Source: an uncultured Schlesneria sp.
Lineage (GTDB): Bacteria; Planctomycetota; Planctomycetia; Planctomycetales; Planctomycetaceae
Direction of reading: 5' to 3'
DNA: 64,000 nucleotides
NCBI GenBank assembly: GCA_903840265.1
Contig: CAIMFH010000019.1
Location: forward strand, 61,329-125,328
Shown piece after piece: positions 51,966-60,764 of the stretch. Within the stretch, counting starts at the first letter, position 1. Every line of letters starts with the position of its first letter. Both the position numbers and the translations under genes were made by a program. A model generated the notes under the pieces. It saw nothing but the letters and a program-made list of their open reading frames with translations, was not told where the DNA came from and did no database searches.

Positions 51966-54353
51966 ATGAACCGACACGCTCCCTTATTTCGCGTCGCCTT
52001 TCTCTCGCTGTTGCTGGCGATCTCGCTGCCGTTGTTGGTGTTCGTGGCAGCCCAAGTGCGTCAACGGCAGTTGAAGTCGAAGGCAAATCCGCGCTGGGCC
52101 AAATTCAACGCGGTTAACGGTTCGAAAATCGCCGAGATTTCGCCATCGCCAGATCGCGAAGTTGCTGCGACGACACCGACGGAAGGTGAGCCAGAAAACT
52201 CGAATCGACTTCCGGTACGGATTGCGAGCCGATCGAATGGGATGACGGGCTCGGCGACTGGCAATGCTCAATCCGGTCCGCCGTTGTCAGCGACACCGCC
52301 GTTTAACATCGAACTTCCCACGGCATCGATCCCAAGAAATCCGCCGCCGGTTCGCTCATCGATTCCGAATCAGTTGTCGTCACGGCAAACCGCGGAGGTT
52401 CCTGCTGCGCCAAGCGTAGGAAATGCGCTGGTTCCCGTTCCCGGCGACGACCCGTTTTATGGAGCGACCGAGTCACAAACTGCCGCTCCAAAAATCAGTG
52501 CCAAGCCGAAAATCGAGTTTCGAGCGGTCGATGATTCTCAGGCGAACGACGCTGCATCGCGACGGATTGAGGAGCAGTTGGCGGGATTGCATCGTCGTCT
52601 CGATCAGTTGGCGCAGGCTCAGACTGATAAACAAGTATCGGATCTCGAACGTGCGTTGGCGACGTTGAAGAAGGCCGAAGATTCGAGACTGGCACAGCTC
52701 AATTTGCCTGAGCAGGTGCCGCCCCCTGCCCCGCCGGTTCAAAGCAGCGCGCGCGGTCCCACACCGGTGCCTACAGAAAGTGCAGATGCGCCTGCTTCAA
52801 GAGGTAAAGGTGCCAGTGGGCGCGAGCCAGTGATCAAGATTGTGCAGGGTGAACCTGGTGATGCCGACGAACGATTCTCGATTCAAGTTCAGGACGCGAA
52901 CCTGACGGAAGTCTTGGAGATGCTCGGTCAACTTGCCGGCGTCAATATTCTGGCAAGTCGCGATGTGCAGGGAAGAGTCTCGCTGAACCTGCAGGATGTC
53001 AATGTTGACAAAGCCTTGGATGCGATTCTGCGGTCGCAGGGTTATGTATATGAGCGCGAAGGTGATTTCATCTATGTGAAATCGGCGGCGGAAGCGACGG
53101 CAATGAAGCAGGCGAATCGCAAACTGATCACGAAGATCTATCAACTGCATTACATCAACGCGACCGAAATTCAGAAGCTGATCAGTCCGATCCTGACGCC
53201 CGAGATCGGGCGGCACGCCATTACGTCGCCGGCTCAATCAGGAATCGCCCCGACTTCCACCGATGCTGGCGGAGACGGGTTGTCTCAGCGGGATACTTTG
53301 CTGGTGCAGGACTTTCCTGAGGTCATTGCCGAGGTCGACAAGATCCTGATCGAACTGGACGTTCCTCCGCTGCAAGTCATGATCGAAGCGAAGATTCTGA
53401 GTGTCGCTCTGTCTGATACCATGGCATTCGGTGTCAACTTCGCGCTGTTAAACGGGGCGAAAGGTTTTCCTGCGACAGGGAGTATGGTCCCTCCTGCTGG
53501 TGAGTCTCTCTCGAGTTCTGCCGGTTTGAAGTACGGATTCATTCAAGGTGACACGCACGCCTTCATCAAGTCATTGGAGGCGATCGCGGATACGTCGCTC
53601 GTTGCCGCCCCGCAGTTGCGTGTGTTGAACAAGCAGAAGGCTGAACTGATCATCGGGCAACGGCTGGGATACAAGACGTTGGCGTTCAATGGGACGCAGA
53701 CGATTGAGAATGTGCAGTTCATGGACACGGGGACGAAGCTGGTCTTCCGACCATTCATTTCGCCGGATGGACTTGTTCGATTGGAAGTCCATCCAGAGCG
53801 CAGCCGGGCCAAGATCAATGAGAAGACCGGGCTTCCGAATGCGGAAACGACGGAAGTTACGACCAACGTCATGGTGCGGGATGGGACGACTGTCGTGTTG
53901 GGAGGTTTGATCTCAGAAGAGTGCCGTGAAGCGATCGATCGCGTTCCCGTACTGGGATCGCTTCCTCTGGTGGGTGGCGCGTTCAGGAGTAAGTCGGAGC
54001 AGGTGTCTCGCAATGAGATGATTGTTTTGATTACCCCTCGAATTGTCACGGAACCGGAAGCGATGATGGAGGGGGATAAACTGCAATTCGAGACGGAATC
54101 TCGTGCTGCCCATTTCCGCGACAGCTTGAGTCCTCACAATCGAACCAGTTTGACGAGAGCTCATTACGAACGAGCGTGTGCCTGCTTTGAACAAGGTAAC
54201 TTGTTGAAGGCCAAGCAGCAGATTGATGCGGCGTTGGTGCAAAACAAAGGTGATCTGGAGTGTCAGAAGTTGAAGTTGAAGATCGATCAGGCATTGCGTG
54301 ACCAACAGGGGCATGCGTGGAAATGGCCGGGGGGACGGGCAGTCAGGCGGTAG
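51966..54353 (+). CDS. Secretin (PilQ/GspD-like outer-membrane channel)
   Basis: 795 aa, N-terminal membrane-type signal segment (VAFLSLLLAISLPLLVFVAA). A long proline/serine-rich linker with a coiled coil follows (about 190-240), then short N-domains about 290-440 with NLTEVLEMLGQLAGVNILAS. The secretin channel domain (about 470-695) has VMIEAKILSV, GTKLVFRPFISPDGLVRLEV, TTVVLGGLISE and VPVLGSLPLVGGAF. An extra TPR-like C-terminus (about 720-790) is unusual. It should form the outer-membrane ring of the pil-like apparatus encoded just upstream. Confidence 0.9.
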   Translation: MNRHAPLFRVAFLSLLLAISLPLLVFVAAQVRQRQLKSKANPRWAKFNAVNGSKIAEISPSPDREVAATTPTEGEPENSNRLPVRIASRSNGMTGSATGNAQSGPPLSATPPFNIELPTASIPRNPPPVRSSIPNQLSSRQTAEVPAAPSVGNALVPVPGDDPFYGATESQTAAPKISAKPKIEFRAVDDSQANDAASRRIEEQLAGLHRRLDQLAQAQTDKQVSDLERALATLKKAEDSRLAQLNLPEQVPPPAPPVQSSARGPTPVPTESADAPASRGKGASGREPVIKIVQGEPGDADERFSIQVQDANLTEVLEMLGQLAGVNILASRDVQGRVSLNLQDVNVDKALDAILRSQGYVYEREGDFIYVKSAAEATAMKQANRKLITKIYQLHYINATEIQKLISPILTPEIGRHAITSPAQSGIAPTSTDAGGDGLSQRDTLLVQDFPEVIAEVDKILIELDVPPLQVMIEAKILSVALSDTMAFGVNFALLNGAKGFPATGSMVPPAGESLSSSAGLKYGFIQGDTHAFIKSLEAIADTSLVAAPQLRVLNKQKAELIIGQRLGYKTLAFNGTQTIENVQFMDTGTKLVFRPFISPDGLVRLEVHPERSRAKINEKTGLPNAETTEVTTNVMVRDGTTVVLGGLISEECREAIDRVPVLGSLPLVGGAFRSKSEQVSRNEMIVLITPRIVTEPEAMMEGDKLQFETESRAAHFRDSLSPHNRTSLTRAHYERACACFEQGNLLKAKQQIDAALVQNKGDLECQKLKLKIDQALRDQQGHAWKWPGGRAVRR

Positions 54354-54421
54354 GCTAAGAAATGGGACAGATGAGACGTAGGGGACTGATATCGATCTGT
54401 TACGGTCGTTTTCACCCTCAA

Positions 54422-54455
54422 CGCGCGGGGCGATGCCCACGCGGCTAAACGAGTG
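54422..54455 (+). repeat. 34-bp dispersed repeat, copy 2
   Basis: CGCGCGGGGCGATGCCCACG followed by CGGCTAAACGAGTG; differs from 48255-48288 at two positions. The two copies flank the pil-like operon at both ends, 6.2 kb apart, in the same orientation. Confidence 0.75.
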
Positions 54456-54460
54456 GGTGA

Positions 54461-55741
54461 TTAGCCGCGGCGGATGGCTTCCATTGGGGACATACGCACT
54501 GCCCACCAGGCGGGATAGAGTCCGCCGATCACACCCAAAAACGTGCTGAAGCCCAGGCTGAAGAGCAACAGACCGGGACTGGCGTAGAGATGCAGCTTTG
54601 TCGGCAGCATCCAGTTTGCAAACTGGACGACTGCCCAACCAAGCAGGCAACCACAGCTTCCGCCGAAGATTCCGAGAAGCGCGCTTTCCCAAGTGATCAG
54701 GCGCAGGATATCCCAGGCGGACCAGCCATTTGCTTTTAAAACACCGAACTCAATCATCCGTTCGGCGACGCTCATCAGCATCGTATTCAGGATGCTGAGC
54801 AAGGCGATGACGACGCCGATGCCTGTCATCAAATAGAGGAAGATGTCCAAGTCGCTGCTCAGTTCCTTGACCTTTTCACCCCAATCGCTGGCCGAACGGA
54901 TTTCTAATGCTTCCTCGGGCGGGGCGGCCGGATCAGGCTGAGACTCTGCCGGGACTGCGCCCTGCAGCAGCGTGGCGGCGGCATTGAGCAGGTCGACCGG
55001 GCCACCACTTGTCAGGGTGTCCAGTCCTTTGGAGTGGCCGACATTTCGTCCGCGAAATTTGGCTTGGACTGCTTCGATCAATTCTGGATTGGCTACGGTC
55101 CCGTCGGGTTCGAAGTAAACGGACGTGATGAATCGATCTTCCATTTTGGAGATCTTTCTGACAGCGGCCTCATCAAGGACGATGGCGACATCCAGCAGCA
55201 AGGAATTGCAGCGATAGATGCCGACGATGGTCAGGTTGTAGGTGTCGACTCGCAGTGGATCGCCGACCTGCTTATGGAATGCGTCGGCGATCTGTTGACT
55301 GACGATGCAGTTGAAAGTTCCGACGTCGGCCAGCGATAAAAAGCGGCCTTTGATGATGTCGTCGCGATAGACGGCTTTCTTCAGCGCCAGGGTTTGTTCA
55401 ATGTCTAGTCCGAACAATAGACGCGGCGGGCTGAAGGTCGGCTTCCCTTCCACAAGCTGAGCACGTGCCCACACCTCGGTGCGAACGATGCGGACTCCTT
55501 TCACTGTGGCGATCTCGTCCGCCCAACTCGAGGGGATTCGCGAGAATAATGGGATGGGAGCCCCGGGTTGCATCGCGGCGAGACCGGGGATTCGTCCAAA
55601 GGAACTTCTGACCGTATCGTCGATTCCCACGGCGATCGAAAATAGGCCGACCATTCCCATGATCGCGACGGTGAGTCCGAGCAACGCCAACAGGGAACGG
55701 ACGGGACGGCTGAGAAGATTCTGGGCGGCAAATCGAAGCAT
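54461..55741 (-). CDS. FtsX/MacB-type ABC transporter permease
   Basis: 426 aa from the ATG at 55741 (MLRFAAQNLLSRPVRSLLAL). The order is first membrane helix (LLGLTVAIMGMVGLFSIAVG), a large periplasmic MacB-like core, then three C-terminal helices (about 325-345 IGVVIALLSILNTMLMSV, 370-400, 395-420), ending YPAWWAVRMSPMEAIRRG. The family works with an ATPase in lipoprotein or drug export or in mechanotransmission. No ATPase gene is adjacent. The upstream in-frame ATG at 55804 is less typical. Confidence 0.88.
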   Translation of the reverse strand: MLRFAAQNLLSRPVRSLLALLGLTVAIMGMVGLFSIAVGIDDTVRSSFGRIPGLAAMQPGAPIPLFSRIPSSWADEIATVKGVRIVRTEVWARAQLVEGKPTFSPPRLLFGLDIEQTLALKKAVYRDDIIKGRFLSLADVGTFNCIVSQQIADAFHKQVGDPLRVDTYNLTIVGIYRCNSLLLDVAIVLDEAAVRKISKMEDRFITSVYFEPDGTVANPELIEAVQAKFRGRNVGHSKGLDTLTSGGPVDLLNAAATLLQGAVPAESQPDPAAPPEEALEIRSASDWGEKVKELSSDLDIFLYLMTGIGVVIALLSILNTMLMSVAERMIEFGVLKANGWSAWDILRLITWESALLGIFGGSCGCLLGWAVVQFANWMLPTKLHLYASPGLLLFSLGFSTFLGVIGGLYPAWWAVRMSPMEAIRRG

Positions 55742-56060
55742 GGATGACAATCGTTCTGAACAATATCTGGGAATGATGGGTACAGCATACCGATCCGGTC
55801 GCAATTAGCGTTAGGCCACCTGCATCCATGACCGGCAGCGCGCTTCACAGTTAACTGACTGTGCGCCTGTTGCGCTCGCTCAATCGTACCGACTCAATCT
55901 CGTGGCGAGATTAACTACGCGGATGAAGTCCGCCAGAGCAAACGTCGCAAAATGAAATTGCTGAATTCGCCGAAACCTTTCCGATCCGCTGGTGTTTATG
56001 CCTGCCAGCGAAAGGTCGCTTGGTTGTCGGTCGAAAGATTCACGTCGTGCTGGAATCCTG

Positions 56061-57242
56061 ATGTTTTCCAATTCTATTCAGCTGTGCCTGATGTTGGCCT
56101 GGTTGCTCTGCTTCCAGGGTGGCCTGGTGACGGCAGCGGAAGAGATTCCGACAGATCTGCAGTCGATTGGCGGCAAATGGTACGTCAAACCGGGGGACAA
56201 GCCGGTCTATTACTTTCGTGATGCCGACCGCTTCGTGGATCTGTTTTCGTATCACGCCAAGGATTCGAACAAAGACGGCATCGACAACGTTCAGATCAGC
56301 CATGATTCGCAGTTTTTGATTATTGATAGCCAGGGGTATCCGAATCACCCCACGGCGAAATTCCCCAATAGCGGCAATCCAAACACGATTCGCGTCCAGG
56401 ATTTTCACTTTCGCCTACCGCTGGAACCAAAGCTGGCCGGAAAGATCACGCGTGTGCCGATGGGGCCGATCGGGATGGCGCTGAATGGTGTGGTGTTCTT
56501 CAATCCGTTCGAAGCGGGAGGGATGAACGCGGTCGAGGGGTATTCTGAAGTGTGGTTGGATTCGTGTTGCGGGCACCCTCAACAACATGGCGTTTACCAC
56601 TATCACAAGTATCCCAGTTGTGTGAAGTCACCGTTTCCTGACGATGGCAAACAGCATTCACCGATTATTGGTTTTGCCTGGGACGGGTTCCCGATCTACG
56701 GGCCGTACGAGGAAGATGGAGTGAAGGCCAAGGATCTGAAGGGGGCGACTGCTCTGGATGTGTGTAACGGCCATCACGACAAGGTGCGCGGCTACCACTA
56801 TCACGTCACGCCGGGGCGATTCCCTTATGTGATCGGAGGCTATGCCGGTGTCGTCGAGCCTTCGAATAGCCGAGAATTGCGACGTGCTGGCGAGGGGGCG
56901 ATTCAAGATAACTCATCGGGCGACAGCCGTCTGGACAATGTGATTACCTCCGTGAAGCCCGTCACTGCGGGACGCGGGAAGAAGCAGACCGTTCAGATCC
57001 AACTCGTTCCTGCGAATGCTCGATTCGGTGGGCTGCCGATGGGGAAACCCGATTGGGTTCAGTTCGGACCATACGAAGCCGTTCGAGTTGAACGAACGGG
57101 TAATGTCGTGACGGTTGATTTGCAGATTCCCGAGGACGCTGCCGTTGGCGTGTCGTTGGATTGTCATATCGAGTTTGAGAACGCGGGGCGCGGTGGGACG
57201 TTGGTGTTTAAGCGGAATGATGCCTTCCGCATCGTGGAATAA
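56061..57242 (+). CDS. YHYH-domain exported protein
   Basis: 393 aa from the ATG at 56061 (GGAA upstream). The signal peptide (MFSNSIQLCLMLAWLLCFQG) leads to a secreted body with PQQHGVYHYHKYPSC and RGYHYHVTPGRFPYVIGGY, the YHYH domain hallmark. GFAWDGFPIYGPYEEDG lies between. The His-rich motifs may bind metal. Genes of this type are common in marine bacteria; function unknown. A separate C-terminal beta domain starts about 305. Starts 230 bp before the EF-hand gene on the same strand. Confidence 0.88.
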   Translation: MFSNSIQLCLMLAWLLCFQGGLVTAAEEIPTDLQSIGGKWYVKPGDKPVYYFRDADRFVDLFSYHAKDSNKDGIDNVQISHDSQFLIIDSQGYPNHPTAKFPNSGNPNTIRVQDFHFRLPLEPKLAGKITRVPMGPIGMALNGVVFFNPFEAGGMNAVEGYSEVWLDSCCGHPQQHGVYHYHKYPSCVKSPFPDDGKQHSPIIGFAWDGFPIYGPYEEDGVKAKDLKGATALDVCNGHHDKVRGYHYHVTPGRFPYVIGGYAGVVEPSNSRELRRAGEGAIQDNSSGDSRLDNVITSVKPVTAGRGKKQTVQIQLVPANARFGGLPMGKPDWVQFGPYEAVRVERTGNVVTVDLQIPEDAAVGVSLDCHIEFENAGRGGTLVFKRNDAFRIVE

Positions 57243-57294
57243 GGTTTGATTTACTAGTCGGTGATTCTGTCTGAATTCACAGGGGATAAAGCCA

Positions 57295-57978
57295 ATGAAG
57301 AGATTCGCATGGACGTTCAGTCTGCTGGTCGCGGGTACTGCGATCGCCGTAGCACAACCTCCAGAGGGGCCTCGTGGTAGCGGGCGAGGCGGGGATTTTC
57401 GACCACCCCCGAACCCATTTGTCACGGTCTTGGACATCGACGGAGATGGGGTGATTTCGGCTGAGGAACTGAAGGTGGCCTCTGCGTCTTTGGCGAAGCT
57501 GGATACGAACAACGACGGTAAGTTGGCGGATGATGAAATTCGTCCACGCCCTCCCGCCGGTGAGCGTGTTCCCGGTGAACGTGGCCCTGCGGATCGTGGT
57601 GCTGGTGCGGGAGATCGCGGGCGTGGGACAGAGAGCCGTGGTCCTGCATCTGGACGCAATGCGGATGCTCGCGGGCAGCAAGGTCGAGCGGGCGCAGGCC
57701 GCGATGGCGGCGGTCCTGGTGGCCCAGGTGGCCGCGGTCCTGAAGGACCTGGCGGGCCTCCCAATCCTGAACGATTTATCGACCACGCGATGGAATTCGA
57801 TGCGGATAAAGATGGCAAGTTGAATCACGACGAACTCGCAAAATTCGCGCAGGACATGGCTCAACGACGTGGGGGCGGACCTGGCGGACCCGGCGGTCCC
57901 GGTGAAGGTCGACCCAATGGGCCTGGCGGTGCTGGCGGACGCTCTGAAAGCGGTGAACGTCCTAAGCGGCCTGACTGA
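57295..57978 (+). CDS. EF-hand calcium-binding exported protein
   Basis: 227 aa; GGGGATAA precedes the ATG. Signal peptide (MKRFAWTFSLLVAGTAIAVA). Three EF-hand-type loops are seen: DIDGDGVISAEE (about 44-55), DTNNDGKLADDE (about 67-78) and DADKDGKLNHDE (about 165-176). Between them and at the end lie low-complexity Gly/Pro/Arg-rich stretches (GPGGPGGPG, GRGTESRGP). It should be periplasmic or secreted and bind calcium. Confidence 0.85.
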   Translation: MKRFAWTFSLLVAGTAIAVAQPPEGPRGSGRGGDFRPPPNPFVTVLDIDGDGVISAEELKVASASLAKLDTNNDGKLADDEIRPRPPAGERVPGERGPADRGAGAGDRGRGTESRGPASGRNADARGQQGRAGAGRDGGGPGGPGGRGPEGPGGPPNPERFIDHAMEFDADKDGKLNHDELAKFAQDMAQRRGGGPGGPGGPGEGRPNGPGGAGGRSESGERPKRPD

Positions 57979-58000
57979 TCTGGCTTTTCACAAGAGTTGA

Positions 58001-58030
58001 AGGGTCGCCATGAGGCGACCCTTTCGCTTT
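58001..58030 (+). terminator. Terminator of the EF-hand gene
   Basis: AGGGTCGCC-ATGA-GGCGACCCT, a 9-bp perfect stem, followed by TTCGCTTT. It lies 23 bp after the stop codon. Confidence 0.8.
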
Positions 58031-58122
58031 GATAGGCTTTGGCTATGACGCAACCGAGTCTGTGCTGACTGGTTTGTGTGAGCCAGCGTCTCGGCGTTTG
58101 TGATCTCGACTGGAATAACAAG

Positions 58123-58157
58123 AGGGCCGCGCGACAATGTGATTGTCGCGCGGCCCT
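58123..58157 (-). terminator. Terminator of the CsbD-led stress cluster
   Basis: AGGGCCGCGCGACAAT-GTG-ATTGTCGCGCGGCCCT, a 16-bp perfect stem. On the minus strand it is followed by CTTGTTATT. It lies 51 bp past the csbD-like stop and ends the minus-strand cluster. Confidence 0.8.
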
Positions 58158-58208
58158 GCTCAATTGCTATCGATCAATTGCTCAGTGTTGAGCAACCTGG
58201 GCGAGGAT

Positions 58209-58412
58209 TCAGGATCTCAACGTTTTCATGAAATCATCGAGTTCTTTCTCGGCTTGATCCTTGGCCAGCCCGTAGCGAGTTTGCAGGATTCCTGCTAATT
58301 GATCTCGCTTGCCGGCGACGGTGGTCAGATCATCGTCAGTCAGTTTGCCCCATTTTTCTTTGACCTTACCGGTCACTTGCTTCCAGTTACCTTGAATTTG
58401 ATCCCAGTTCAT
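58209..58412 (-). CDS. CsbD family stress protein
   Basis: 67 aa, the normal length. MNWDQIQGNWKQVTGKVKEK and WGKLTDDDL are the CsbD hallmarks, then AGILQTRYGLAKDQAEKELD. Small soluble protein induced by general stress in many bacteria; role unknown. Strong GAGGAG 6 nt before ATG. Last gene of the minus-strand stress-like cluster. Confidence 0.93.
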   Translation of the reverse strand: MNWDQIQGNWKQVTGKVKEKWGKLTDDDLTTVAGKRDQLAGILQTRYGLAKDQAEKELDDFMKTLRS

Positions 58413-58427
58413 GATGGACTCCTCGGG

Positions 58428-59120
58428 TTAGGATAACTTGCTGGAACGATGTTGCTCTGTCGGTGGTGACGAAGCGAACGGTGGCGTTTCCTCGGGCCAA
58501 ATTCTCGCTCGAGGCGACTCTTGCGCGGGTGGCTCACGATGTTGTTGTGCCTGCTGTCCCATGACATTACCCACCACGAGTCCGACGATTTCCGGGATCG
58601 CTCGCATGGCGATTCCCTGCATCGAGCCCATCAGCGTGCTGATAGCGAGCGTTTTCAGGCTGTCCAACGGAGATGGGGTCGGCGGAGCCGCGGGTTGCGG
58701 AGTTGGTTGTGGCGGAGTGGAATAATATTGAGGTTGCGCGTTGTCATACCGGGCGTGATCGCCGTTTGCAGAATCCGTTGCTGGTGATTGCGGTTGATCA
58801 TTGCGAGTGGGCGTCTTGAAGTAGCCGGCAGCAAGGTAGCCGACAACGACGGCTCCACCCAGTACGAGAAACGGATGTTTTTCGATTTGATGACGCAGGT
58901 CGAACGCATCATGCATTCCGTGTACGGCGTCTCCCACGGCCCCTGTCACAGAGTCAACTGTTCCTTGTACAGCTTCGACCGTCGCAGCGACCGCACTGGT
59001 GGCCGTTTCTACTGTTTGAGAAACCTGCTGTTCGAGCGTTCCGAGTTTGTCGGTTAGCTGCAGCTTGGTTTCTTCCAATTGAAGCTTGGTGTCTTCGAGT
59101 TGTTGTTCAAGTTCGTCCAT
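58428..59120 (-). CDS. Coiled-coil membrane protein of stress cluster
   Basis: 230 aa. An N-terminal coiled coil (LEQQLEDTKLQLEETKLQLT) is followed by a helical amphipathic region with AVAATVEAVQGTVDSV, then one membrane helix near 83-100 (HPFLVLGGAVVVGYLAAGYF). A Pro/Gln-rich tail with a second hydrophobic stretch follows (MQGIAMRAIPEIVGLVVGNV). It resembles DUF883/YqjD or DUF3618-type envelope proteins. A start-proximal GGGAG is present. It lies 15 bp upstream of csbD. Confidence 0.7.
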   Translation of the reverse strand: MDELEQQLEDTKLQLEETKLQLTDKLGTLEQQVSQTVETATSAVAATVEAVQGTVDSVTGAVGDAVHGMHDAFDLRHQIEKHPFLVLGGAVVVGYLAAGYFKTPTRNDQPQSPATDSANGDHARYDNAQPQYYSTPPQPTPQPAAPPTPSPLDSLKTLAISTLMGSMQGIAMRAIPEIVGLVVGNVMGQQAQQHREPPAQESPRARIWPEETPPFASSPPTEQHRSSKLS

Positions 59121-59148
59121 TCGGCCCCGCTCCCAGCATCATTGTTTT

Positions 59149-59520
59149 TCAGTTTGTCTTCGGTTTCGTCAAACTTGCCTTGGCGGCGTTTGCCATCAAT
59201 CCCCCGATGGCAAGCACAGCAATACCGATAATTTCGTAGCAGCCCCACAAAGGGACTGCGGAATTGTCCACGGAAACCTTGGCTGTCAGCGTGTGCAGCA
59301 GATAAACCAGTCCGATGGAGATCACGATGCCGCCGACCAAGCAGAGTGCGAGGCCGACGACTAAGGCCGCAGCTGCCGATGCACGGCGGCGGAGTTCCCC
59401 TTCAATTTCCAGGCGGGTCACGCGAAACTGTTGTTCGACGAGCGACTGGAGATCAGCGAGGATTCCCCCGACGAGCGCGGCGGTTGATGGTGCGGATGGA
59501 TCTTGAAGTTCAGTGGACAT
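59149..59520 (-). CDS. Holin-superfamily/DUF1469 membrane protein
   Basis: 123 aa. An amphipathic helix (LVGGILADLQSLVEQQFRVT) leads into two membrane helices (ALVVGLALCLVGGIVISIGL and CYEIIGIAVLAIGGLMANAA). This is the layout of the Phage_holin_3_6/DUF1469 (YqjE) family, envelope proteins that travel with YqjD/DUF883 proteins. AAGGG upstream of ATG. No phage link is needed. Confidence 0.8.
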   Translation of the reverse strand: MSTELQDPSAPSTAALVGGILADLQSLVEQQFRVTRLEIEGELRRRASAAAALVVGLALCLVGGIVISIGLVYLLHTLTAKVSVDNSAVPLWGCYEIIGIAVLAIGGLMANAAKASLTKPKTN

Positions 59521-59529
59521 GGGAGACCC

Positions 59530-59955
59530 TTACAGTTTGCGTCCGATGAACCAGCCCAAGCCAACAGCGATCAAGATCGCAGGCAAGGGGTTCTGGCGAA
59601 CCAGATTCGCGATGTCCTCGGCGACCCCACTGAGCTTGGCGGATTCCAGATACTGCCCACCCTCTTGCAGGGCTTGAGCGGCACTTTGCGAGGCGTTTCC
59701 GAACGCTCCTTGTTGAGGAGCTTGTTTGGCGAGCCGATCAGCAAAGGTCTGCATTCCCGCACCAGCACGAGCTGTCAGATCATCTGCTTTTCGTCCAGCA
59801 TCGCAAGCGGCTTGACCGGCCATGCTGCTGGCCGCGGAAACTGCATGTGTTGCCATATCGCCGACGCATGCGGCAGCCTCTTTTGCTCTCTCGGCCGCCT
59901 GATTCCATTCGTCGCTGCCAGTGTCAATCGCAGACTTCGTTGTTGGGTTAGGCAT
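59530..59955 (-). CDS. DUF883 (ElaB/YqjD)-like protein
   Basis: 141 aa. A long alanine-rich amphipathic helix (about 18-105) is followed by a C-terminal membrane helix (NPLPAILIAVGLGWFIGRKL), the ElaB/YqjD layout that tethers proteins to the inner membrane near ribosomes. GGAG 8 nt before ATG. Next to the DUF1469-like gene (9-bp gap), matching the yqjD-yqjE order of other bacteria. Confidence 0.75.
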   Translation of the reverse strand: MPNPTTKSAIDTGSDEWNQAAERAKEAAACVGDMATHAVSAASSMAGQAACDAGRKADDLTARAGAGMQTFADRLAKQAPQQGAFGNASQSAAQALQEGGQYLESAKLSGVAEDIANLVRQNPLPAILIAVGLGWFIGRKL

Positions 59956-60012
59956 GATTCATACTCCTTGCAGAAGATCATTAAAATGGTTGGATTGCGA
60001 GGAACTCGGTCG

Positions 60013-60504
60013 CTATTCCAAGGACGGGATCTTGGGAACTTCTTCTCCCAAGGCGGTCGCCAGATCAATTAGGTGTTCTTGCTCTTGCACCAGGATCTGC
60101 CGAATTTGTTCCGCCATCGCGTATTCACCCAATGCGTCGCATTGGCGAACTCGCTGACGATAGCGAGCGATTGTTTCACTCTCGTTCTGCAGATCGAATC
60201 GCAGCATCTCTTTGGCATCGGTCGAGAGCTTAACTGGCTTGGGCACCGCCTGCGGCATGCCGCCCAGGTAGTCGATCTGCTTAGCGATGATTAGCGCGTG
60301 CGACAGCTCCTCGGCTGCGTGGACTTCGAGTTCGGCAGCGATAGCCATGTACTCGGGGCCCTTGAGGACCTGCGAATAAATCACATACGAGATAATGGCT
60401 TGGTATTCACCCGCAAGATCCTCGTTCAGGAAGCCAATTAAGTCTTCCCGAGCGATGTGATCCTGCTGATGAACGACGTGTGTGGTGGGAGTCATCGTTG
60501 TCAT
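60013..60504 (-). CDS. Ferritin-like protein (bacterioferritin-type)
   Basis: 163 aa, four-helix bundle. Di-iron ligand positions are seen as EDLAGEYQAIISY, EVHAAEELSHALI, NESETIARYRQR and VQEQEHLIDLATA, i.e. ExxH-type pairs in two helices. It resembles the bacterioferritin/DUF2202-like ferritin family and may store iron or detoxify peroxide. The gene overlaps the upstream small membrane protein gene by 4 bp (ATGA), so they are coupled. Confidence 0.88.
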   Translation of the reverse strand: MTTMTPTTHVVHQQDHIAREDLIGFLNEDLAGEYQAIISYVIYSQVLKGPEYMAIAAELEVHAAEELSHALIIAKQIDYLGGMPQAVPKPVKLSTDAKEMLRFDLQNESETIARYRQRVRQCDALGEYAMAEQIRQILVQEQEHLIDLATALGEEVPKIPSLE

Positions 60505-60737
60505 TGTCCTTTCGCCGCATGGGCCCGTTGAGTGTGAAACCGTGGTTGGCGTTGATTGTTAAGGTCGTCAATGATCGCCCAAAGCAGGGACGGTCGCCTT
60601 AACGAACTGACGACAAACGCAGCCATGCTTAGCATCAGAAAAGTCATGAAAGTTCCTTGCTCCCACGGTGATCGGTCCACCGTGAAGATTGCTGATACCA
60701 AGGCACAAATCAGAAACATCAGGCCAATGAGTGACAT
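60501..60737 (-). CDS. Small two-helix membrane protein
   Basis: 78 aa from the ATG at 60737 (GGAG 9 nt upstream). Two hydrophobic helices (MSLIGLMFLICALVSAIFTV and GTFMTFLMLSMAAFVVSSL) and a basic tail. DUF1328/YtjA-like in style but not matched with certainty. It overlaps the ferritin-like gene by 4 bp and heads the stress-like cluster as far as seen. Confidence 0.65.
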   Translation of the reverse strand: MSLIGLMFLICALVSAIFTVDRSPWEQGTFMTFLMLSMAAFVVSSLRRPSLLWAIIDDLNNQRQPRFHTQRAHAAKGQ

Positions 60738-60764
60738 CTTAATGACTCCATTCCCACGCATTAA

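Noticed and set aside
59149..59520. Phage holin as evidence of a prophage
   Set aside because: The protein belongs to the DUF1469/YqjE type and sits in a stress-like cluster without other phage genes.
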